From NCBI GenBank assembly GCA_035761805.1, contig DASTQL010000010.1:1-20475 (forward strand): a stretch of 20,475 nt of DNA, given 5' to 3'. Of this stretch, positions 14,888 to 20,475 are shown piece after piece. Within the stretch, counting starts at the first letter, position 1. The number at the start of each line of letters is the position of its first letter. The notes beneath the pieces are model-generated. The model did not search any database and was not told the origin of the DNA. It worked only from the letters and a program-made list of their open reading frames with translations. Source of the stretch: DASTQL01 sp035761805 (lineage in GTDB: Bacteria > Actinomycetota > Actinomycetes > Jiangellales > Jiangellaceae). The position numbers were made by a program, and so were the translations under genes.

Positions 14888-16027
14888 TCAGCCCTGCGCC
14901 CGGGCAAGCTCCTCGAGGTTGAGCATGCCCGTGGTGGGGTCCTCCTCCTCCGGGAGGTAGAGGCGCTGGACGGCGACCCCGATGGCCTCCGCGACGACGT
15001 CGCGGAACTCCGGGTCGGCCAGCCGCGCCGCGTCGCGCTCGGAGGTGATGTAACCGAGCTCCAGGCGGACCGCGGCCATCCGGGTGTGCCGCAGCAGGTC
15101 CCAGGTCTTGGCGTGGGTGCGGCAGTCGAGCAGGTCGGTCCGCGCCACGATCTCGCGCTGGATCAGACCGGCGATCTGCTCGCCGATCGCGCTGTTGGCG
15201 CCCGGGCGGTCGCTGCCGTAGTAGTAGGTGGCCACACCCTGCGCCTCGGGGTTGGGGTGGGCGGCGACGTGCATGGAGATCACCAGGTTGGCGCCCGTGT
15301 CGTTGGCGAAGGCGGCTCGGCTGGGCTCGTCGAGCTCGGCCTCCTGGTACCGGCCCCGGGTCAGGAGCACCTGGACACCGGTGGCCGCGAGCCGCCCCTC
15401 CAGCCGGGCGGCCAGGTCCCCCACGACGGCCGCCTCCTCCAGCCCGTGCGCCACGTAGCCCCGGTCCCGACCACCGTGGCCCGGGTCGAGGACCACGATC
15501 TTGCCGGACAGGCGCTTGCCCGCGCGCCGCAGCGCCTCCGACGCCCGCAGCGAGTCGGGACGGCCGCCGGTGACCCGTGGCGCCAGCCGGTCCAGCGCCT
15601 TGAAGGTGCTGGGGCCACAGGTCCCGTCGGCGGGGATCCCGACGTTGCGCTGGAACTCGCGCAGCGCGGCCGCCGTCCGGGCCTCGAAGACGCCGTCGAC
15701 CCGGCCGACGTCGAAGCCCAGCTCGGTCAGCCGCCGCTGCAGGACCAGCACGTCGTCGCCGGCCTGCGGGTTGGCCACGACGTACGAGAGCAACCGGTCA
15801 CCCAGCCGCCACCGCGCCTCCTCCAGCAGCCGGTAGGTCTGCTCGCCCACGATCCCGTCGGCGGTGACTCCCCGCTCCTGCTGGAAGTGCCGCACCGCGT
15901 CGTCCAGCGCGGCATCGAACACGTCGGGAGCCCCACCACCTCCCGGCAGGACGCCGAGCTGCTCGAGCTTGGACCGGATCTCGACCACGGCCGGCCCGGT
16001 GTCGCCGAGGCGGTACAGGGGGATCAT
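14888..16027 (-). CDS. cwlM: CwlM-type peptidoglycan amidase-fold protein
   Basis: The 379-residue product has two N-terminal peptidoglycan-binding (PG_binding_1) repeats at about 5-70 and 90-148 and an Amidase_3 fold at about 175-357. In mycobacteria the CwlM homologue is cytoplasmic and, once phosphorylated by PknB, activates MurA and links to MurJ via FhaA. There is no signal peptide here (MIPLYRLGDTGPAVVEIR), which agrees with a cytoplasmic role. Candidate zinc and catalytic residues are present: H184 in DPGHGG, E197 or E198, H253 in ISMHVAAH, and E323 in RLELGYI. The C-terminus has EEEDPTTGM at 360-368, a possible phospho-threonine site. ATG at 16027 has GGAAG upstream. It is last in the trxB-trxA-cwlM run. 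Confidence 0.9.
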   Translation of the reverse strand: MIPLYRLGDTGPAVVEIRSKLEQLGVLPGGGGAPDVFDAALDDAVRHFQQERGVTADGIVGEQTYRLLEEARWRLGDRLLSYVVANPQAGDDVLVLQRRLTELGFDVGRVDGVFEARTAAALREFQRNVGIPADGTCGPSTFKALDRLAPRVTGGRPDSLRASEALRRAGKRLSGKIVVLDPGHGGRDRGYVAHGLEEAAVVGDLAARLEGRLAATGVQVLLTRGRYQEAELDEPSRAAFANDTGANLVISMHVAAHPNPEAQGVATYYYGSDRPGANSAIGEQIAGLIQREIVARTDLLDCRTHAKTWDLLRHTRMAAVRLELGYITSERDAARLADPEFRDVVAEAIGVAVQRLYLPEEEDPTTGMLNLEELARAQG

Positions 16028-16121
16028 CGCGGAGCTTCCTTGTCGTCGTCGGCTCGTGGGCGGTCACGGGCAGGCGCGGGCAGGGTACGCGGTGGATCGG
16101 CCGCCCGGGAAACGGCGCCGG

Positions 16122-16448
16122 TCAGGCGATGAACTCCTCGAGGTGGCCCAGCAGCCGGGCCTTGGGCTGCGCGCCGATCACCTGCTTGACCACCTCGCCG
16201 CCGGAGTAGACGTTGAGCGTCGGGATCGAGGTCACCCGGTAGGCTGCCGCGGTCTCGGGGTTCTCGTCGACGTTGAGCTTGACGACGGTGATCTTGTCGC
16301 CGTGCTTCTCGGCGATCTCCTCGAGCACCGGCGCGACGAGGCGGCAGGGTCCGCACCACTCGGCCCAGAAGTCGACGACGACCGGCTTGTCGTGCTGCAG
16401 GACGGCCTCGGTGAAGTCCTTGTCGGTGACGGCCTTGACGTTGCCCAC
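16122..16448 (-). CDS. trxA: Thioredoxin
   Basis: Thioredoxin reduces protein disulfides in the cytoplasm and is recharged by the adjacent trxB product. The 108-residue product is full length, with the active site WAEWCGPC (Cys32, Cys35) and the cis-proline loop TSIPTLNVY at 73-81. The start is GTG at 16448 with AAGGAG just upstream; longer upstream starts run into trxB in another frame. It is 25 bp after trxB and 94 bp before cwlM, on the same strand. Confidence 0.96.
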   Translation of the reverse strand: MGNVKAVTDKDFTEAVLQHDKPVVVDFWAEWCGPCRLVAPVLEEIAEKHGDKITVVKLNVDENPETAAAYRVTSIPTLNVYSGGEVVKQVIGAQPKARLLGHLEEFIA

Positions 16449-16473
16449 GGGGCTCCTTCCCGGGAGGACGGAC

Positions 16474-17460
16474 TCAGACCTCGGCGCCGACGGCGTCGGC
16501 GACCGCCACGGCGCCCACGGCCTGGCTGTCGTCGAGGGCGGCGAGGTAACGCTCGGCGTCGAGGGCGGCCTGGCAGCCGGTGCCGGCCGCCGTGACCGCC
16601 TGACGGTAGATGTGGTCGACGAGGTCGCCGGCGGCGAAGACGCCGGCGACGTTCGTGCGCGTGGAGGGGTGGTCGACGAGTACGTAGCCCTCGTTGTCGG
16701 TGCGGACCTGGCCGCGGACCAGCTCGGATCGCGGGTCGTGGCCGATGGCGACGAACAGGCCACTCACGGCCAGCTCGCGCTCATGACCGGTACGGGTGTC
16801 GCGCAGCCGGACGCCGGAGGTCTTCTGGTCGCCGAGGACCTCGACGACCTCGGCGTTCCAGATGAACTCGATCCTGTCGTTGGCGAACGCGCGCTCCTGC
16901 ATGACCTTGGAGGCGCGCAGCTCGTCACGGCGGTGGATGACGTAGACCTTCTTGGCGAAGCGGGTGAGGAAGGTCGCCTCCTCCACGGCGGAGTCACCGC
17001 CGCCCACGACCGCGATCTCCTGCTCGCGGAAGAAGAAGCCGTCGCAGGTGGCGCACCAGGACACGCCGTGCCCGGAGAGCCGCTTCTCCCCCTCGACCCC
17101 GAGCTCGCGGTAGCCGGAGCCCATCGCGAGGATCACGGTCCGGGCGCGGTACTCGCGGCCCGACCCGTCTCGGACCGTCTTGACCGGCCCGGTCAGGTCG
17201 ACCTCCACGGCATCGTCGGTGACGATGTCGGCCCCGAAGCGCTCGGCCTGGGCACGCATCGCCTCCATCAGCTCGGGCCCCATGACCCCGTCGGCGAAGC
17301 CGGGGAAGTTCTCCACGTCGGTGGTGGTCATCAGGGCACCCCCCGCGGTCACCGAGCCCTCGAGCACGATCGGGGCCAGCCGGGCGCGCGCCGCGTAGAT
17401 CGCGGCCGTGTAGCCGGCGGGGCCGGATCCGATCACGACGACGTTGCGGACCTCGGTCAC
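16474..17460 (-). CDS. trxB: Thioredoxin reductase (NADPH)
   Basis: This FAD enzyme passes electrons from NADPH to thioredoxin. The 328-residue product has the FAD motif GSGPAG at 11-16, the redox-active CATC at 136-139, the NADPH motif GGGDSA at 153-158 with HRRDELRAS at 176-184, and a second FAD motif VFAAGDLVD at 274-282. The C-terminal 20 residues (Ala/Val-rich) extend slightly past the usual end. GTG at 17460 has GGGAG 4 nt before it. The gene is preceded by a SigR/SigH-type promoter candidate and leads the trxB-trxA-cwlM run. Confidence 0.96.
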   Translation of the reverse strand: MTEVRNVVVIGSGPAGYTAAIYAARARLAPIVLEGSVTAGGALMTTTDVENFPGFADGVMGPELMEAMRAQAERFGADIVTDDAVEVDLTGPVKTVRDGSGREYRARTVILAMGSGYRELGVEGEKRLSGHGVSWCATCDGFFFREQEIAVVGGGDSAVEEATFLTRFAKKVYVIHRRDELRASKVMQERAFANDRIEFIWNAEVVEVLGDQKTSGVRLRDTRTGHERELAVSGLFVAIGHDPRSELVRGQVRTDNEGYVLVDHPSTRTNVAGVFAAGDLVDHIYRQAVTAAGTGCQAALDAERYLAALDDSQAVGAVAVADAVGAEV

Positions 17461-17504
17461 GCTGCTCCCTCTCTGGAGACGGGGGTCGGGGGCTGCGCCT
17501 GCTC

Positions 17505-17532
17505 AACCGATCCTAGGGTCCACCGCATTCCC
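17505..17532 (-). promoter_or_regulatory. Candidate SigR/SigH-type promoter for trxB-trxA
   Basis: On the minus strand GGGAAT (17532-17527) is followed after 18 nt by GGTT (17508-17505), about 45 bp upstream of the trxB start. This resembles the GGGAAT...GTT pattern recognised by the thiol-stress ECF factors SigR (Streptomyces) and SigH (mycobacteria), which are known to drive trxB-trxA. The spacing to GTT itself is 19 nt, one longer than the usual figure. Confidence 0.55.
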
Positions 17533-17534
17533 CG

Positions 17535-17549
17535 CCGGGCGCCGCCCGG
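17535..17549 (-). terminator. Possible hairpin after the anti-sigma gene
   Basis: CCGGGC-gcc-GCCCGG can form a 6-bp GC stem with a 3-nt loop, 63-77 bp past the end of the anti-sigma gene and just before the trxB promoter. There is no U-tract, as is common for actinobacterial terminators, so this is a weak call in such GC-rich DNA. Confidence 0.25.
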
Positions 17550-17611
17550 GCCCGCCCGCTCCTGCCGGCAACCCTGCCCGCCGCCCTGCCGCCAGCGGAC
17601 GGGCGCACCGG

Positions 17612-18505
17612 TCAGGAGGCAACCTCGACCGTGGCGAGCTCGTCGCCCGGCAGCGCGTCGCAGGCGGGTACGACGATACCGGTGTAGACGCCGAACCCCG
17701 GACCCGGCACCACCAGCAGGACGGCGTCCGCCCGTTCGTACGTGGTGGGGACGGTGGCCGTCAGGCCGGTGCCGCTGGCCTCGGTGAACGCCTCGCCGCA
17801 CCCCGGCGGCCCGCTGGGCGACAGTGCCTCACCGGCGGCGACCGCGGCGGTCAGGTCGGTCACCCGCTGCAGCTCCTGCTCCTCCGTCGGCGGCGGGTCG
17901 GCTTCGGGCTCCGGTGGTGCGGCGGGGTCCTCCTGCGCGGCCGCCTCCGGCTCGCTGAGCAGCGACTCGGACTCCGTGGCGGCGGCGTCCTCCTCGGCGG
18001 CACCGGCACCCTCGTCGGCATCCGGCACGAGGGCCTCGGCGGTGGACAGCTCCCGCGCGGTACCTGCCTCACCGGCCGTGGTCGCGTCCTCGTCGGCACC
18101 ACCCATCCCGCCGAGGGCGGCCCAGGCCCCGAGCCCGACGACCCCCACGGCCGCGGCCGCTGCGAGCAGGCGCGGGAGCGCGCGGCGTCGGGCGGACAGC
18201 TCGTCCACAGGCTGCTGCTCCCGGTCGGCGTCGGCGGTGGCCGACACGGGCAGCCCGCGCTCGGCCGCGGCGACGGCCAGGGCGGCGTCGAGGCGCTCGG
18301 CCACGTCGTGGGGGACCGGCCCGGGATCCGGCTCGGCGGCCAGCGCGGAGCGGACGGCCAGGAACGCGGCGCTCTCCTCGGCACAAGCGGCGCAGACCGC
18401 CAGGTGCTCGCGTACACCGCTCGCCCGGCCGCGGTCGAGGAGCCCGGCGTCGAGGTCGGCCAGGTCGTCGGTGCTCGGGTGCGCGCTCCGGTCGTCGGCG
18501 GTCAC
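17612..18505 (-). CDS. rsmA: Zinc-finger anti-sigma factor for SigM
   Basis: The 297-residue product is a membrane-spanning anti-sigma factor. The N-terminal ZAS-type motif REHLAVCAAC (H34, C38, C41; H-x3-C-x2-C) would bind zinc and hold the sigma factor. One transmembrane helix lies at about 109-133, preceded by RRR. Outside the membrane come about 90 residues of Glu/Asp/Ala/Pro-rich linker and then a small C-terminal domain at about 208-297 with two cysteines, C236 and C282. GTG at 18505 overlaps the sigM stop by 4 nt, so sigma and anti-sigma are made together. The symbol follows the mycobacterial SigM/RsmA pair, which has the same order and neighbours. Longer upstream starts would lie within sigM. 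Confidence 0.85.
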   Translation of the reverse strand: MTADDRSAHPSTDDLADLDAGLLDRGRASGVREHLAVCAACAEESAAFLAVRSALAAEPDPGPVPHDVAERLDAALAVAAAERGLPVSATADADREQQPVDELSARRRALPRLLAAAAAVGVVGLGAWAALGGMGGADEDATTAGEAGTARELSTAEALVPDADEGAGAAEEDAAATESESLLSEPEAAAQEDPAAPPEPEADPPPTEEQELQRVTDLTAAVAAGEALSPSGPPGCGEAFTEASGTGLTATVPTTYERADAVLLVVPGPGFGVYTGIVVPACDALPGDELATVEVAS

Positions 18506-19239
18506 CGGTGTCCTCCTCCCGCTGCTCGGGCGTCGTCCTGAGGTGGGACGGGCGACCGGGCAGCGGGGTTCCCAGCCCGGGACGACCGGACCTGGCGCCC
18601 CGGCGCCAGGAGCGGGACGAGCCGGGCACGGCCGCGGGCACAGCGCGACTTCACGGTCCCGACGGCGCATCCCAGGACCTCGGCGACCTCCTCGACCGGG
18701 TAGCCGAGCATGTCGACCAGGACGATCGCCGCCCGCTGCTCTGCGGGAAGCATGGCGAGGGCCGACTGGACGTCGCCGCGCAGGCTCGCCAGCTCGGCGG
18801 GGTCTCGACCGGCCGGCGCGGCGAGGCGGCCGTCGCGGTCGTCGTCGGGCAAGGGGTCGGCCGCCCGCACGGCGCTGCGGCGCAGCCGGTCCAGGCAGGC
18901 GTTGACCACGATGCGGTGCAGCCACGTCGTCACCCGCGACTCGGCCCGGAAGCCCTCCGCCCGGCGGAACGCGTTGACGAGAGCGTCCTGCAGCGCGTCT
19001 GCGGCCTCCTCCCGGTCGCCGAGGGTGCGGACCGCCACCGCCCAGAGCCGGTCACGGTGTCGCTCCACCAGCCGACCGAAGGCCTCGGTGTCGCCCTCCA
19101 CGTGAGCCTGCAGCAACGCGGCATCGATGTCGTCGGGGTGGTCCGGCCGGGGCGTGGTCCGGTCGTCGGGGTCGTCGGGCCGAGCGGTGGACGGGTCGTC
19201 GGGTCCGGTGTCCGGGGCGGTCGCCTCGGGAGAGGTCAT
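18502..19239 (-). CDS. sigM: ECF RNA polymerase sigma factor SigM
   Basis: The 245-residue product has a disordered, Asp/Pro-rich N-terminus (about 1-38), sigma region 2 at about 40-122 with DALQDALVNAFRRAEGF and TTWLHRIVVNACLDRLRR, a linker, and region 4 at about 150-207 with LPAEQRAAIVLVDMLGY and the recognition helix GTVKSRCARGRARL. The last 30 residues are a basic tail. ECF factors direct polymerase to stress promoters when released from their anti-sigma. I assign SigM from the position between a murJ-linked pseudokinase gene and rsmA-trxB, as in mycobacteria and streptomycetes. ATG at 19239 overlaps the upstream stop (ATGA). Confidence 0.9.
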   Translation of the reverse strand: MTSPEATAPDTGPDDPSTARPDDPDDRTTPRPDHPDDIDAALLQAHVEGDTEAFGRLVERHRDRLWAVAVRTLGDREEAADALQDALVNAFRRAEGFRAESRVTTWLHRIVVNACLDRLRRSAVRAADPLPDDDRDGRLAAPAGRDPAELASLRGDVQSALAMLPAEQRAAIVLVDMLGYPVEEVAEVLGCAVGTVKSRCARGRARLVPLLAPGRQVRSSRAGNPAARSPVPPQDDARAAGGGHR

Positions 19240-20475
19240 CCGAGCACCACGACCTCCGCGATCCCGCCGCGGAAGTCCCCACCCACCGCCGGCAGTCGCG
19301 TGAACCACACCAGAACCCACCCCGTGGCGGCGGGCTCGTCCAGGGTGAGCTCAACGCTCGCCCCCGCTTCCTCCTCCCGGGCCACCACGGCCCAGCCGTC
19401 CGGCTGCTCCGGCGGGACCTCGGCATCCTCGGGAGCGACCCGGATCTCGACCCCGGAGGTCTCCCCCTCGAGCAGCAGCTGCACCCCCCGCACCGGCCGC
19501 GGCTCACCGAGGTCGAGCACCAGGCCCACCCCGGGCTTCTGCACCTCCAAGGGGTCGTAGTAGGTCTGCGTGAACCAGGCGGTCTCCGGGTCGCCGTCGA
19601 GAGCGAGCCCGGCCGAGTCGGGGTTCTCCTCGCCGTTGCCGGCCGGGTCGAAGTCGGTGACGACGTTGACCGGGAGCGGCTGGGGATCTCCCGCGGGGGA
19701 CTCCTCCTGGACGGGCTCCTCCGTCGCCGACGGTGTGTCGGCACCACCCGTGGCGACCTCGTCCTCACCGCCCCAGAGGTCTCCGACGAGCAGCTGCAGC
19801 CCCAGCAGGGTGGCCCCGACCAGGAAGAGCAGCGCCGCGACCACGGCGAGGGCCCGGATGGCCCGGCGATCGCCGGGAGCCGAGTGCTCCACGGGCAGTG
19901 GCTCGACCACGCGGGCGGCCGCGCGCACCGAGGTCCGGCCGTCGTCCTGGATGAGGGCCGGCGGCCCCGGCTGCCGCGGGGCGTTGGACGGGGCGGCGTC
20001 GTCGGCGAGCGCCCGCAGGGTCCCGCGCCGGGCGGCCTCACCGACGGTGGTCACGGCGGCGAGCACCTCCGCGGGGGAGCCCAGCGTCCGGCCGTGCTGC
20101 CGACCCGGCGTAGCGAGGGCACGGTCGACCGTCTCGTCGAGCGCGCGGGGGATGCCGGGCCGGACCTGGCGTGGCGACGCCACGCGACCGTCCACGACCG
20201 GTGCCGCGGGCAACGTGGTGGCACCCGGCCCCGGCCACCGGCCCGTCAGCGCCGCGTAGAGCAGCCGTCCCAGGCCGAGGGCCTCCTCGCGGGCGGGGTC
20301 CTCCACGGCGCGCCCGCGGACCACCGCCTCGGTCGCCAACCCGGCCACCTTGATCGCACCGTCGTGGGCGACCACGACGGCGGCGGGGTCGAGGCACAGG
20401 TGGGCCAGGCCCTGCCGGTGCGCCACCGAGAGCGCGTCCGCCACCTCGCGGGTGAGGGCCGCGGCCTGGTCCGGC
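19236..20475 (-). CDS. Pseudokinase membrane protein, C-terminal part (runs off window)
   Basis: The gene enters from the right edge and reads in frame to the last bases, so its start is outside; about 413 residues are visible. The first 135 or so are the C-lobe of a protein-kinase fold: GLAHLCLDPAAVVV replaces the HRDxKxxN catalytic loop and AGLA replaces DFG, so it should lack kinase activity. A transmembrane helix (RALAVVAALLFLVGATLLGL) follows a Pro-rich linker. The outer part has a discoidin/galactose-binding-like domain (DFDPAGNGEENPDSAGLALDG, TAWFTQTYYDP, VGLVLDLGEPRPVRGVQL). In mycobacteria the same layout forms the end of MviN/MurJ (Rv3910), and in streptomycetes a separate gene; which applies here is not visible. 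The stop overlaps sigM. Confidence 0.8.
   Translation of the reverse strand, partial: PDQAAALTREVADALSVAHRQGLAHLCLDPAAVVVAHDGAIKVAGLATEAVVRGRAVEDPAREEALGLGRLLYAALTGRWPGPGATTLPAAPVVDGRVASPRQVRPGIPRALDETVDRALATPGRQHGRTLGSPAEVLAAVTTVGEAARRGTLRALADDAAPSNAPRQPGPPALIQDDGRTSVRAAARVVEPLPVEHSAPGDRRAIRALAVVAALLFLVGATLLGLQLLVGDLWGGEDEVATGGADTPSATEEPVQEESPAGDPQPLPVNVVTDFDPAGNGEENPDSAGLALDGDPETAWFTQTYYDPLEVQKPGVGLVLDLGEPRPVRGVQLLLEGETSGVEIRVAPEDAEVPPEQPDGWAVVAREEEAGASVELTLDEPAATGWVLVWFTRLPAVGGDFRGGIAEVVVLG

Noticed and set aside
18201..18209. TCGTCCACA, a DnaA-box-like 9-mer in the anti-sigma gene
   Set aside because: A lone 8/9 match inside coding DNA is expected by chance at this base composition.
19140..19205. 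GTCGTCGGG-type short repeats in the sigM 5' end
   Set aside because: These encode an Asp/Pro-rich disordered N-terminus; such codon-level repeats are common in GC-rich genomes and need no special explanation.

Overview
This is a very GC-rich window with GTG starts in about half of the genes and 4-nt stop/start overlaps. It shows the classic replication-origin neighbourhood of a high-GC Gram-positive (Actinomycetota). Gene order and strand match the dnaA region known from mycobacteria and streptomycetes: dciA-recF-gnd-dnaN-dnaA leftwards; rpmH-rnpA-yidD-yidC-khpB(jag)-rsmG-parA-parB rightwards; and cwlM-trxA-trxB-rsmA-sigM-pseudokinase on the right, pointing back toward the origin. I cannot fix the genus from sequence alone.

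Layout. (1) 1-3556, minus: partial dciA, recF, an NAD-type gnd and dnaN. (2) 3557-5933: dnaA flanked on both sides by clusters of DnaA-box-like 9-mers. The dnaN-dnaA gap (391 bp) is the expected oriC, and the dnaA-rpmH gap also carries boxes and a likely rpmH promoter. (3) 5934-11453, plus: ribosomal protein L34, the RNase P protein, the YidD/YidC membrane-insertion pair, the KH/R3H RNA-binding protein, the 16S rRNA methyltransferase RsmG, and the ParA/ParB segregation pair. Three parS-like sites sit inside the 5' ends of rsmG, parA and parB. (4) 11454-14804: a small convergent gap with an exact DnaA box, a minus-strand aminotransferase-ddl pair, and a divergent plus-strand pair (a 59-residue membrane protein and a GNAT protein). 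(5) 14888-20475, minus: the 3' part of a pseudokinase membrane protein, sigM, its zinc-finger anti-sigma factor, then trxB-trxA-cwlM behind a likely SigR/SigH-type promoter.

How the genes fit together. The left and middle blocks handle initiation (DnaA, oriC), the sliding clamp and helicase loading (DnaN, DciA), gap repair (RecF) and segregation (ParABS). The right block joins cell-envelope stress control (pseudokinase, SigM, anti-SigM), thiol redox (TrxB, TrxA) and control of peptidoglycan precursor supply (CwlM). Ddl fits the same envelope theme.

Most of the window is conserved core genome. I see no mobile element, CRISPR array, tRNA, rRNA or obvious defence system. The observations worth a second look are small: the parS-encoded VPRET peptide in three consecutive genes, the DnaA-box cluster after parB, the aminotransferase-ddl pair, the small coupled membrane protein, the palindrome in the divergent promoter region, the trxB promoter, and the domain details of CwlM and the anti-sigma factor.
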